Below are positions 17,173-24,990 of a DNA stretch of 35,547 bases, in pieces. The stretch spans positions 1-35,547 of the IMG/VR virus record IMGVR_UViG_3300046777_002287; one strand, written 5' to 3'. The stretch's first letter is position 1, and every line of letters begins with the position of its first letter. Origin of the DNA: a virus. The notes below the pieces were generated by a model. It searched no databases. It was not told where the DNA came from and worked only from the letters and a program-made list of their open reading frames with translations. Both the position numbers and the translations under genes were made by a program.

Positions 17173-19047
17173 ATGGCGATAAATTTGGCTGATATTCTTA
17201 ATCTCGGATTGACCGCATACAACGCGAGCCAAGGCAACGCCGGAGGCGCAGCAAGTGGCTTAAGTGGCATCCTTGGGCCAATCTTCAGCAGCGGAACCGC
17301 ACCGACAACCGGAGGACAGGGCGGCGGATTTCTATCGTCAATATTCGGCAGTGATAGCCCTGTTTCAGAGAACCCCGTATCCGAAGGCGGCGGGATAATG
17401 GACTCGCTTGGAAGCATCTTCGGCGGCAGCAGTAGCGGGCCTACAGGTTACACAGGGCCAAGCGTATGGCCACAAGTTTTGGGTAGCCTTGCATCGTCTT
17501 TTAGGGCAACACCACGGGCTGGAGCAAGCCGCGAAGAAAGAGAGAAAGCGAACCGCTATAACATGCTTGCGGGGATTCTTGGAGCGGTGGCTACAGGGTA
17601 CGGCAAGGCATCCGATGAGGCGGCAAAGCAGAAAGCTACCTCGGAGTTGTATCAGATCTTTACGGGCGCGGCGCCGTCAACAGTTGGGGCAGAGTCATCC
17701 GACCCAATGCAAAAATTGCCGATGCCATATTCGGAACCGCCAGCAAGGAAAGAAGACTACATACAAAACTTACCAATGCCAGCGGGAGCGGCACCTCTTA
17801 CAAAGTCGGATTTAGAACAAACGCAGGAAATTCGGTTCGACAGACTGCCTTCGCAAACCCCTACTCCTCTTTCTCGAAACGAACGCCTAGCCGAGTTCAT
17901 GCGGCAGAATCCAGCAATGGCGGATGTAGCAGGGAAATTACTAGCTAAAGAGCAAGAGAATCAAATAACGAGGATGGATATTGCGCGTAAAGCAATGACC
18001 GGAGGGTTGCGAGAGGTTGATTTATATAATATCGCCGAATCGCGAGGGATTTTGCCAGAGGATCGAGCCGCGTGGGTAGAGGCTGAAAAGCAAAGAAGGG
18101 CGCAAGAAGGATTAGCTTCATTGGGAATGTTTGGTTTTGGGGCCCCAAAGCAGCCAGCATCGGCAAATTTAGAACAAATGACTGCGCCCGAAGTTACAGG
18201 GTCACAAACCATCCCAACACAACCAACAAAACAACAGGCTCAACAAAATGTTATTGCTCAGGACATTTTACGCAAAGCTGATAAAGGCCAAGAATTTGAC
18301 ATTACAGTACCAGCTGATCAAGCAGAATCGGTAATAAAAGGGTTAGAGCAGGGTGGGTATCAAGAACAACCTGTCACTGGAAAACCGAACTTTTCTACGC
18401 CGGAAGAACAGAGGGGATTTGAAAAACGACAGCAAAAAGAAACTCGTGAAACTCAAAAAGAAGACGTGAAAACAGTCGGGGAATGGATTGACCGCAATAA
18501 AGAACCATTTTTAGAAGTCAAGCGGCAATCCGTAAATGCTCGAAGTAGATATGACATAATTGTTAGAGATTTAATGAGCGACGACCCGTCGGTACAACAA
18601 AACGGGCTTACCGCCCTATTATCATCACGGGATGACTCTGTTGTGCAAATTGGGGAATTAGATCGATTTAACGAAACAGTTTATACCCCATTAGAAAAAT
18701 TAAAGCGTCAAGCACAAGGATTTTTAGGCAAGCGAATGCCACTGCCCAAAAATGTTCGAGATGCCCTGATAAAATCAGCACGGGATATTCGAGACATAAA
18801 AGTACAAGCTGGAAGTGCAGCCGAAAAATCAATTAGGAAAGCTGCGAGAGCAAATGCAAAAGGGAATTTTGATATATCTGGTATTTCTGAATTTGAAACA
18901 AATTACAAAAGCATTTCGGATTGGATAGAAGAGAATAATCAAAATAACAACAATTCGATGCCGCAAAACCTTTCGCCAACAGTCCAACAACAAATCGAAG
19001 CATTTCAAAAGCAGTTCCCCAACGCTAAGTTTCTTGGAGTGAAGTAG
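17173..19047 (+). CDS. Large probable internal/ejection protein
   Basis: A 624-residue protein with AAGGGG before its ATG. Residues 1-100 are very rich in Gly/Ser/Ala (GGAASGLSGILGPIFSSGTA) and mildly hydrophobic, as in proteins that may insert into or cross membranes during ejection. A middle part (about 105-290) is helical with YNMLAGILGAVATGYGKASD, and the C-terminal half is charged, helical and Gln-rich. It lies between two other large proteins of similar type. Function inferred from position. Confidence 0.5.
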   Translation: MAINLADILNLGLTAYNASQGNAGGAASGLSGILGPIFSSGTAPTTGGQGGGFLSSIFGSDSPVSENPVSEGGGIMDSLGSIFGGSSSGPTGYTGPSVWPQVLGSLASSFRATPRAGASREEREKANRYNMLAGILGAVATGYGKASDEAAKQKATSELYQIFTGAAPSTVGAESSDPMQKLPMPYSEPPARKEDYIQNLPMPAGAAPLTKSDLEQTQEIRFDRLPSQTPTPLSRNERLAEFMRQNPAMADVAGKLLAKEQENQITRMDIARKAMTGGLREVDLYNIAESRGILPEDRAAWVEAEKQRRAQEGLASLGMFGFGAPKQPASANLEQMTAPEVTGSQTIPTQPTKQQAQQNVIAQDILRKADKGQEFDITVPADQAESVIKGLEQGGYQEQPVTGKPNFSTPEEQRGFEKRQQKETRETQKEDVKTVGEWIDRNKEPFLEVKRQSVNARSRYDIIVRDLMSDDPSVQQNGLTALLSSRDDSVVQIGELDRFNETVYTPLEKLKRQAQGFLGKRMPLPKNVRDALIKSARDIRDIKVQAGSAAEKSIRKAARANAKGNFDISGISEFETNYKSISDWIEENNQNNNNSMPQNLSPTVQQQIEAFQKQFPNAKFLGVK

Positions 19048-19051
19048 AACC

Positions 19052-20443
19052 ATGCCGGACAAAAAAATACTACAGTTCCAATTAGATAATGGGCAAATTG
19101 CTGAGTTTGAAATTCAAGATGAGCAACCATCGGGGCCATCGTTAGGAACCAGCTTTCTTGAAGGCGTTAAGTCAGCTCCTTCTGCGTTTATAGAAAGCGG
19201 GGCAGGTCTAATTCCTGCCTTTGAAGCCGTCAAAGAAACGGCAATTGGCGATAGGGCTAAAGGGTTAAAAGATATTGGGCAGATACTTTCAGGCATGGGA
19301 GGGGCCGCCGTTGGAGGTGCGTTGGGTACGCTTGGTGGGCCTCTCGCTCCTGTTACCGTTCCAGCAACAGCTTATGCGGGGGGCGTTTTAGGGAGTTTGG
19401 CATCCGAGGCATTACGTAGAAACGTAGAAGAAAAACCGCCATTAACTCAAGAAGAAGTAGCATATATGGCGGGTCAAGCAGCCCCATTCGCAGCAATTAG
19501 CCCTACTCTAAAAGCGGTGGGCTCAATAAAGAAAGGTGGCTATACGACTCCAGAGCGTTTGACTCAAAAGGCTGTGGGAGTCTCAAAAGCAGAATTAGGA
19601 AAAAGCGTTCGCGCGAAAGGGATGGGCGAAAGCGGAGAAATTGCAATCGCAGAATCTTTGAAAAAAGTTTCTAACGAGCCCGGCTTTCGCGAAGTAGCTA
19701 GTGACCCATTAAAGCTAAAAGGGTTTTTAGAAAATAAGATTGCAAATCTTGAAGATATTGCAACCAATGAAGTTGCTTCCCTTGAAGCTCAATCAAATGT
19801 TACGCCTAAGTTCACTTGGGATAACGTTAAACAGTTGATTGAAAAGTCAAAGGGCAGCGGGAATGCGTCCGAAATCCAACGAGTTGCATCAGAAAGAATT
19901 GGAAACATTGCAAAAGAAACAGATCTTAAAACACTCTCAGGAGTCGATAAGGCTCGAAAGGCTCTTAACAAAGTAGTTTATAACCGCGATGACGTTGTGA
20001 CCGATGCCGTCCTTGATGCAATAAGGAAGGATATTCGGCAAACCCAAATGAAAACCGCAAAAAGAATCAACCCTGATTCTAAGCTAGAACAAGTGCTTCT
20101 TGATGAAGGAGATAGAATAAGTATCTTACGAAGAGCAGTTGAACCTAAAATAGTAGGCGAAACTTCAAAGATACCAGTTCCACGACAAATAATGCGAACA
20201 AGTGGGGGGATAGGCGTACCGATTTTAATTGGCGCAAGCACTCAAAATCCACTGTATGCTATTGGGGCAGCGGGGCTTAATTACCTATTTGAAAGTCCTA
20301 AAGGTCAATTAGCTTTAGCCGATATCCTAAGCGGTAAAAAACTTCCAAGCGTTGCCGGAGCTGCTCAAAGCACAATGGTTCCAGCGATGCAATTAGAACA
20401 ATTACAGCGTTTATTAAACGGTCAAAGCAATTCGGGAGAATAA
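19052..20443 (+). CDS. Probable ejection protein with a Gly/Ala hydrophobic segment
   Basis: A 463-residue protein 4 nt after the previous gene. Residues 1-25 (LQFQLDNGQIAEFEIQDEQP) form a short beta-type N-terminus often seen in large phage internal proteins. Residues about 80-125 are a Gly/Ala-rich hydrophobic stretch (GMGGAAVGGALGTLGGPLAP) that could span a membrane. The rest is helical and Lys-rich, with a second hydrophobic part near the C-terminus (GIGVPILIGASTQNPLYAIG). A role in DNA delivery is plausible but not shown. Confidence 0.5.
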   Translation: MPDKKILQFQLDNGQIAEFEIQDEQPSGPSLGTSFLEGVKSAPSAFIESGAGLIPAFEAVKETAIGDRAKGLKDIGQILSGMGGAAVGGALGTLGGPLAPVTVPATAYAGGVLGSLASEALRRNVEEKPPLTQEEVAYMAGQAAPFAAISPTLKAVGSIKKGGYTTPERLTQKAVGVSKAELGKSVRAKGMGESGEIAIAESLKKVSNEPGFREVASDPLKLKGFLENKIANLEDIATNEVASLEAQSNVTPKFTWDNVKQLIEKSKGSGNASEIQRVASERIGNIAKETDLKTLSGVDKARKALNKVVYNRDDVVTDAVLDAIRKDIRQTQMKTAKRINPDSKLEQVLLDEGDRISILRRAVEPKIVGETSKIPVPRQIMRTSGGIGVPILIGASTQNPLYAIGAAGLNYLFESPKGQLALADILSGKKLPSVAGAAQSTMVPAMQLEQLQRLLNGQSNSGE

Positions 20444-20447
20444 CTAT

Positions 20448-21437
20448 ATGTGGAGCGGCGGAACCTATACAAAGAGCAATGCAGGTACAGGCGGTTGGAC
20501 TGGCGACGCGGTGGCCGGAATTGCGATTGATGCGACGCGCCACGATACGCAGGATAACGACTTTGCGGCGGGTATTAACCAGTGCTTAACGAAAGACGGT
20601 CAAAATAGTTGTACTGCGGATCTCAACTTTGGCGGATTTAGACCGTCAAACGTAGCCGGAGGCAGTGCAGCCGCACCAGCTTATACCGCTAACAACGACA
20701 CCGACACAGGCGCGTTTAGTCCTGCGGCCAATGCTTATGCGATTGCTACGGGTGGTGTTGAAAGGGTTAGGGTTGATTCTTCCGGACGTGTTGGGATTGG
20801 TGCGCTTAGTCCGTTGACTCCGCTAAATGTGTCTGGTCAAGCAAATGATACGGATGGATCTGGGTCATCGCAAGGCCAAGTAATTATCCAAGACAGTGAT
20901 AATGCGGTCAGCGGCTTAGTTCTTGGCTATCGTTATCAAGTGGCCGTGGCTGAATACGCACGTATTCAAACAATTCTTGGAACCGCGTTAGCAATTCAAG
21001 CGGGGGGCGGCAATGTAGGCATTGGCCTATCAAACCCTGCCTATCGACTCCAACTATCTGCCGATTCCGCTGCAAAACCCACAACAAACACTTGGACGAT
21101 TGCGTCAGATGCTCGAATTAAAACAAACGTACAGGATTACACAAAAGGCCTAAACGAAATTAAGCAGGTTCGGCCCGTCACGTATGACTATAATGGGCTT
21201 GGCGGTAATGCCGCTGGTCCAGGCGGGATCTCGATTATCGCACAAGAAATCCAGTCGGTTTTTCCTGAATGCGTTGGCCATTTTTTTGCAAAACTTCACC
21301 CTGATGATGCTGAAGAGACTCCGCTTCTTAACTATAACGGCCACGCTGTTACCTTTGCGTTGATTAACGCGGTCAAAGAGTTAGCGGCAAAGGTCGAATT
21401 ATTGGAGGCTAAGGTTGCGGTTTTAGAGGGGGCATAA
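20448..21437 (+). CDS. Tail fibre/spike with C-terminal S74 intramolecular chaperone
   Basis: A 329-residue fibre protein, ATG preceded by GGGAG. The N-terminus (WSGGTYTKSNAGTGGWTG, IDATRHDTQDNDFAAGINQC) is of the type found in phage fibres. The middle has repeated beta motifs (GGVERVRVDSSGRVGIGA). The end is a peptidase S74 chaperone: SDARIKTNVQDYTKGLNEIK, VRPVTYDYN and IIAQEIQSVFPE, with the Ser/Lys pair expected for self-cleavage at S220 and K225, and a closing coiled coil (ELAAKVELLEAKVAVLEG). The chaperone trimerises the fibre and is then normally released. It is probably the receptor-binding protein. Confidence 0.85.
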   Translation: MWSGGTYTKSNAGTGGWTGDAVAGIAIDATRHDTQDNDFAAGINQCLTKDGQNSCTADLNFGGFRPSNVAGGSAAAPAYTANNDTDTGAFSPAANAYAIATGGVERVRVDSSGRVGIGALSPLTPLNVSGQANDTDGSGSSQGQVIIQDSDNAVSGLVLGYRYQVAVAEYARIQTILGTALAIQAGGGNVGIGLSNPAYRLQLSADSAAKPTTNTWTIASDARIKTNVQDYTKGLNEIKQVRPVTYDYNGLGGNAAGPGGISIIAQEIQSVFPECVGHFFAKLHPDDAEETPLLNYNGHAVTFALINAVKELAAKVELLEAKVAVLEGA

Positions 21438-21824
21438 ATGACAGAGGAAGAGCGGGTAAACCTTTGCGATGTTGTCGAGCACCTTCGGACTCAAACCGAA
21501 GCGATTGTCGAGCTCACGCGGAATGTGACCGCTCTTTCCAGTTTGCCCACAAGTTTGACCATGCAAGCTCAATCAGTGGCAGAGATACGCTCGGACTTAG
21601 CGGCTATCGAGACTCGGCAGAGTGCCTTAATCTCTCAAATAACTTCGCTCACAACGCAAGCGATTCAGAGTCATCGGCCAGCGCATTTAATTCAAGTCGG
21701 TGGCTTCACGCTTGCCGTGACTCTCTTGATTCTTAACCTTTTAGGATACTCAGCGGGGATGAAAAATGGCCGATTTGAAATTGCACGAGAACACGCCGTT
21801 GATGAAGATGCTCATACGAGATGA
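21438..21824 (+). CDS. Coiled-coil membrane protein of the lysis cassette
   Basis: A 128-residue protein directly after the fibre gene. Residues about 5-75 form a coiled coil (VEHLRTQTEAIVELTRNVTA and further heptads). One clear transmembrane segment follows (LIQVGGFTLAVTLLILNLLG) at about 85-105, with a short charged tail. The lysozyme gene starts inside its last 59 bases. It could be a holin, antiholin or spanin-like protein; topology alone does not decide. Confidence 0.6.
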   Translation: MTEEERVNLCDVVEHLRTQTEAIVELTRNVTALSSLPTSLTMQAQSVAEIRSDLAAIETRQSALISQITSLTTQAIQSHRPAHLIQVGGFTLAVTLLILNLLGYSAGMKNGRFEIAREHAVDEDAHTR

Positions 21825-22209
21825 GGGGTTCCACAATCGCATGTACACCTGCCCGCGGGGGAAGCTTACCATCGGCGTGGGGTTTAATCTTGAGGCAAAC
21901 GGCCTTTGCGATCAAGCTATCTTCGTTCAGCTGAGACACGATATCGCGAAATCTCAAGGCTCCGCCGAGAAGGTCGTTGGTCCCGTTTGGAAAGAGATGG
22001 ATGAGGTGAGGCAAGATGTTTTGACCAGCATGGTGTTCCAAATGGGCGCAGGAGGGTTTGCTAAGTTCACCGACACCCTAGCCGCGGTCCGAGAAAAAAA
22101 GTGGGCAGAGGCCGCCGACCATATGTTAAACTCAAGGTGGGCAAAGCAAACGGGCAAAAGAGCCCGAAGATTGGCTGAAATGATGAGGACGGGGGTATAT
22201 GTCAGATAG
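21766..22209 (+). CDS. T4-type lysozyme (GH24 endolysin)
   Basis: A 147-residue muramidase. The catalytic Glu is in RDEGFHNRMYTCPRGKLTIG; nine residues later, where T4 lysozyme has Asp20, there is Cys, and the Thr of LTIGVG matches T4 Thr26. The E-C-T version is common among phage GH24 enzymes. No signal peptide or N-terminal membrane anchor is seen, so release needs a holin. The gene starts inside the upstream membrane-protein gene, with GCGGGG 7 nt before ATG, and its end overlaps the next gene by 11 nt. Confidence 0.9.
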   Translation: MADLKLHENTPLMKMLIRDEGFHNRMYTCPRGKLTIGVGFNLEANGLCDQAIFVQLRHDIAKSQGSAEKVVGPVWKEMDEVRQDVLTSMVFQMGAGGFAKFTDTLAAVREKKWAEAADHMLNSRWAKQTGKRARRLAEMMRTGVYVR

Positions 22210-22381
22210 CAAAACAAATGCAGTAGCTAACGCCAGCTTCGCGTCGAGTGCAGGGCTCTTGTCTCTTGCTCAGACCATTGACCTACCCGCAAACCTTACC
22301 GGGGTCGGTGAGCCGATTGGGTTGGTCCTAGCACTAGTCGGAACTATTTTGAAATTGGTTCAGTTTTTCCAAAATAAATAA
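22199..22381 (+). CDS. Small holin-like membrane protein
   Basis: A 60-residue protein overlapping the lysozyme gene end, with GGGGG before the ATG. It has a hydrophilic N-terminus and a hydrophobic segment near the C-terminus (PIGLVLALVGTILKLVQFF) followed by a short polar tail, which fits a small holin or a regulatory membrane peptide of lysis. A second weakly hydrophobic stretch (SAGLLSLAQTIDLPANL) lies before it. Function is inferred from size, hydrophobicity and position beside the lysozyme. Confidence 0.6.
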   Translation: MSDSKTNAVANASFASSAGLLSLAQTIDLPANLTGVGEPIGLVLALVGTILKLVQFFQNK

Positions 22382-22391
22382 GGAGGCTCCT

Positions 22392-22454
22392 ATGGCATGT
22401 GGTGGCGGACACAAAAAAGGTGGTAAGAAAGGTGGCAAAGGCGGTAAGAAGTAA
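22392..22454 (+). CDS. 20-residue Lys/Gly-rich peptide with ideal ribosome binding site
   Basis: A tiny reading frame, MACGGGHKKGGKKGGKGGKK, preceded by AAGGAGG (22380-22386) 5 nt before the ATG. It has a Cys and a His near the start, eight Lys and no acidic residue. The binding site is the best in this region, which argues against chance. It closes the lysis block. A very basic Gly-spaced peptide could bind DNA, RNA or membranes; small Lys/Gly peptides occur near the ends of late operons in other phages, but I do not know a function. Confidence 0.6.
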   Translation: MACGGGHKKGGKKGGKGGKK

Positions 22455-22558
22455 CTCTCCCCTGCCCTCTTCTGCCCCTTTCTGGCTAGGATTTAGTCAA
22501 AAAGTGGGTGGAGAGGGTCCCCCGATGGGTGAGGGGAGGGGTTTTGGAGGCAAACGCG

Positions 22559-23098
22559 ATGAAAAAACTGATTCCTCTCATACTTCTAACCGCTTGTTCG
22601 GCAGAGCATCTGAAAGTGGCAGAACAGGTCTTAAGTGCGATTCAACGTCACTCGCAGAGTTCTGCAAAGCCATCGGTTGCACCGAGTCCCACGCCGACGA
22701 TAGAGCCCCTAGTTGCCCCGACAGTGGCACCGACCGCAACACCGACACCGATTGTGCTCGTTGAAAACAAAGAGCCCACAGCGGTCAAATGTGGGGCTCG
22801 GAATCCAGTTGATGGACCTAAGCGAGGGTTTGTCTGGAAGCCGAATTCTGATACTCAAAACTGGGCCGTTGCGATTCTCCCGAATGACCTAGGACCGGAG
22901 CTGCAATGCTCATTTGCCGGACTCCCTGCACGGCATAAGGGAGCACACCACGACGAGATTGGTACCGCTGGAACGAGGCAAGTTCATATTCTCGATGGTT
23001 GGACTGGGGAAAGGCTAGAGAAAAAACATGGCCGAATTGTGGTCCGATGCGGATGCGTACACTGGACTATTCCGCGACCTTCAAAACGAGTCGATTAG
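22559..23098 (+). CDS. Phage-encoded lipoprotein
   Basis: A 179-residue protein with a classic lipoprotein signal: MKKLIPLILLTAC, lipobox LTAC with Cys13. GGAGG (22546-22550) 8 nt before ATG 22559 fixes the start. A Pro/Thr-rich linker (residues about 38-75) leads to a C-terminal domain with several Cys (KCGARN, LQCSFAG, VRCGCVHW) that could form disulphides outside the cytoplasm. It is probably anchored to the outer or inner membrane. Options are an outer-membrane spanin subunit or a receptor-blocking superinfection-exclusion lipoprotein; the large globular domain favours the second. Its last 32 bases overlap the converging regulator gene. The 104 bp before it (22455-22558) hold no gene I can see. 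Confidence 0.75.
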   Translation: MKKLIPLILLTACSAEHLKVAEQVLSAIQRHSQSSAKPSVAPSPTPTIEPLVAPTVAPTATPTPIVLVENKEPTAVKCGARNPVDGPKRGFVWKPNSDTQNWAVAILPNDLGPELQCSFAGLPARHKGAHHDEIGTAGTRQVHILDGWTGERLEKKHGRIVVRCGCVHWTIPRPSKRVD

Positions 23099-23348
23099 TT
23101 TTTTGTCGTTTCCGCATCGGCCTCTCCTCGTTCCATTTTTCCATCAGCTCCCCAATCGTCTCCCAAGAAACGTTCGCTTCCCTCTTCATTGCAATCAGAT
23201 AGCGAATTGGAAGTAGCCGCACGCCTTCCGTTTCGTATTCGTGGACAACGCTGATCGGAATTCCCCCTGCCTGCGAAGCCTCGGTTATTGTCATCTCGCA
23301 GAATGTCCGCAGCGTGTAAAGAAAGTTTCGTTTTTCATCTCTTTTCAT
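23067..23348 (-). CDS. Cro/CI-like helix-turn-helix regulator
   Basis: A 93-residue DNA-binding protein on the minus strand. The region MTITEASQAGGIPISVVHEY with the following ETEG and then LIAMKREANVSWETIGELM has the layout of the xenobiotic-response-element HTH family. I start at ATG 23348, with AAGG 6 nt upstream; an upstream in-frame start would add 32 residues that do not fit the fold. It converges on and overlaps the lipoprotein gene and diverges from the recombination operon, with an 18-bp palindrome in between that is a likely operator. It probably controls the switch between gene groups. No integrase is present, so a lysogeny role is uncertain. Confidence 0.75.
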   Translation of the reverse strand: MKRDEKRNFLYTLRTFCEMTITEASQAGGIPISVVHEYETEGVRLLPIRYLIAMKREANVSWETIGELMEKWNEERPMRKRQKTNRLVLKVAE

Positions 23349-23359
23349 GTTGACCTTAT

Positions 23360-23377
23360 GTTTCGGAATTGCGAAAC
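23360..23377. promoter_or_regulatory. 18-bp palindromic operator in the divergent control region
   Basis: GTTTCGGAATTGCGAAAC has perfect 6-bp arms (GTTTCG/CGAAAC) around an AATT centre with a single mismatched pair. It lies 12 bp upstream of the regulator start codon and 54 bp upstream of the plus-strand operon's first ATG. Its half-site CCGAAAC recurs at 34662-34668, 34674-34680 and inverted at 34728-34734. A weak plus-strand promoter may overlap it (TTGCGA at 23369-23374, TAGTAA at 23393-23398). Confidence 0.6.
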
Positions 23378-23430
23378 TCACTCTACCCCAAGTAGTAAAC
23401 GGGGTGCAACACAAAAACAAAGAGGCAAAG

Positions 23431-23694
23431 ATGAGAAAAAGCAAACGATTCTACATTGATGGATTCCGCGAAATCCAAGCTTACGTAAGGAGGTCGGTGC
23501 CCGATCTGCGACGGCTTAAGATGTTGAGCGAACAACTCCGAGAGTTAAAGTTTTACAATCCGAAGTTCAGTGGACCTGAGATTCTCGGGGCATACCTCGC
23601 ATTAGATCGGCAAGAATGGAGCTTAGTCGATGAGTACAAAGCTGAGGGCTTTGACTTCGATATCTACGCTAACTCAGATGAAATGTTTATTTGA
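23431..23694 (+). CDS. First gene of the recombination operon, function unknown
   Basis: An 87-residue protein starting at ATG 23431 with AGAGG 5 nt upstream. It is basic at the N-terminus (RKSKRFYIDGFREIQAYVRR) and acidic at the C-terminus (DEYKAEGFDFDIYANSDEMF). No family recognised. It is the first gene rightward of the divergent operator and is followed after 12 bp by the RecT-like gene. Confidence 0.6.
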   Translation: MRKSKRFYIDGFREIQAYVRRSVPDLRRLKMLSEQLRELKFYNPKFSGPEILGAYLALDRQEWSLVDEYKAEGFDFDIYANSDEMFI

Positions 23695-23706
23695 AAAGGA
23701 AACACA

Positions 23707-24471
23707 ATGACAAACAATCTACCCGCATTAAGTATGAAAGATGTCGAAACAATGGCCAATGTGGTCTGCAAAAGCGGCCTATTCGGTGTGAAAGACCCTA
23801 CGCAAGCCATGGCGCTGATGTTGCTCTGTCAGGCTGAAGGGCTCCACCCAATGGTGGCTTGCCGACAATACCACGTCATTCAAGGCCGCGCTGCGATGAC
23901 CTCTCAGACCATGATGTCAAAGTTTTTGGCAGGTGGTGGACGACAAGAGATCCACTCTCTTAACGAAAAAGAGGCGGATATCACCTTATCGCACCCCGCC
24001 GGAGGCCGTGCCCGAGTTATATGGACTTTCGAGCAAGCGACAAAAGCCGGACTCACGAATAAAGACAACTGGAAAAACCACCCACGTTCAATGCTCTTGA
24101 GACGTGCTCAGAGCGAAGCAGTACGGGCGGTTGCTCCTTTCGTTCTTGAAGGCATCCCAACTGCTGATGAAGCTGAAGAGATTGAGCCGATGAACCCAAC
24201 GCTTCCGATGCGTCCTGATGTTGTGATTGAAGCGATGAGACCGGACCCTGTCTATTCTGAGTTTGTTTTGGACAAAACATGGGACCGTGACACCAAGGCA
24301 AAGGTTGCTCGTAAAGTCACCGAACTCAAAGGCATCGTTGACAAGACAGGCATTGCGAAGATTCCCGAAGAGTCGATCGCCGCATTCGATGAGTACCTGG
24401 CTGGCGTGATGCGGTCGCAAGATCCAACGGAAGCCGAGATAGAGGTTGCGTTCGAGACGTTCCAAGGGTAA
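23707..24471 (+). CDS. RecT-like single-strand annealing protein
   Basis: A 254-residue protein with AAAAGGAAACACA before ATG. The pattern CKSGLFGVKDPTQAMALMLL, CQAEGLHPMVACRQYHVIQG, AAMTSQTMMSKF, GGRARVIWTFEQATKAGLTN and NHPRSMLLRRAQSEAVRAVA is that of a common phage family related to RecT/Bet annealing proteins. It would anneal complementary single strands during recombination-dependent replication or repair. The next gene is a Gp157-family protein, a frequent neighbour. No exonuclease partner is seen nearby; the VRR-NUC nuclease on the other strand is a distant candidate. Confidence 0.65.
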   Translation: MTNNLPALSMKDVETMANVVCKSGLFGVKDPTQAMALMLLCQAEGLHPMVACRQYHVIQGRAAMTSQTMMSKFLAGGGRQEIHSLNEKEADITLSHPAGGRARVIWTFEQATKAGLTNKDNWKNHPRSMLLRRAQSEAVRAVAPFVLEGIPTADEAEEIEPMNPTLPMRPDVVIEAMRPDPVYSEFVLDKTWDRDTKAKVARKVTELKGIVDKTGIAKIPEESIAAFDEYLAGVMRSQDPTEAEIEVAFETFQG

Positions 24472-24477
24472 CCACAC

Positions 24478-24494
24478 GGGGGCTTTTTGCCCCC
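24478..24494 (+). other. GC-rich intergenic hairpin
   Basis: GGGGGC (24478-24483) and GCCCCC (24489-24494) form a perfect 6-bp stem around TTTTT in the short gap between the RecT-like and Gp157 genes. No U tract follows on this strand, so it is more likely an RNA-stability or attenuating structure than a full terminator. Confidence 0.45.
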
Positions 24495-24512
24495 ATTAAA
24501 AAAGGAAACACA

Positions 24513-24977
24513 ATGATATACGAAATTGAGCAGCAGATTGAGGAGCTTTTACTTGAGTCAGAAGGCGAGATAACTGAAGTAGTCGAGAGGCTGCTAGAGG
24601 ACAAAGAAAAGGCGGAGAAATGGCTTCACGGAGTCACTCGCGCCTATCTGAATGAGGTGGCGAGGCTAGAAGGACTGTCGCACGAAATAGCTCGGCTCAA
24701 CCAGCTGAAAGCCGACACCGCTAAACGCATTGAACGCCTCAAAGACTCAGCGGGACGGTTAACAGGCGGTCAAAAAGCCGATCTAGGATATGCGAAGATA
24801 AGCTTTCGCGCCTCGGAAGCATTGGAGATTGAGCAGGGGTTTGAAGAGAAAATACCCGACGATTATCTTGTCCCTAAATGGTACGCCGACAAACAAAAGC
24901 TCAAGGCGGCTCTTAAAGCGGGGGCGGAGGTGCCTTACTGTAAGCTGGTTCAACGACAAAACGTGATAATCAAATAG
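24513..24977 (+). CDS. Gp157-family phage protein
   Basis: A 154-residue protein of the siphovirus Gp157 type: a long N-terminal coiled coil (MIYEIEQQIEELLLESEG through about residue 85) followed by a beta domain with SFRASEALEIE, KIPDDYLVPKW and LKAALKAGAEVP, the family's characteristic end. The gene shares the AAAGGAAACACAATG start signal with the RecT-like gene. Gp157 proteins are regularly found with recombination or replication genes; an exact molecular role is not established. Its last 33 bases are repeated at the end of the next gene. Confidence 0.8.
   Translation: MIYEIEQQIEELLLESEGEITEVVERLLEDKEKAEKWLHGVTRAYLNEVARLEGLSHEIARLNQLKADTAKRIERLKDSAGRLTGGQKADLGYAKISFRASEALEIEQGFEEKIPDDYLVPKWYADKQKLKAALKAGAEVPYCKLVQRQNVIIK
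24945..24977 (+). repeat. 33-bp repeat, copy 1 (3' end of the Gp157 gene)
   Basis: The last 33 bases, encoding LVQRQNVIIK and the stop, match 25231-25263 at 28 of 33 positions. It marks a small duplication of a gene end. Confidence 0.7.
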
Positions 24978-24990
24978 AGGAGAAAGCACT

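Noticed and set aside
22399-22764. 121-aa plus-strand frame over the Lys/Gly peptide and lipoprotein start
   Set aside because: GTG start without a binding site; it competes with two better supported genes in other frames.
24478-24494. Full rho-independent terminator after the RecT-like gene
   Set aside because: A good GC stem, but it is followed by ATTAAAAAA, not by T, on the transcribed strand.
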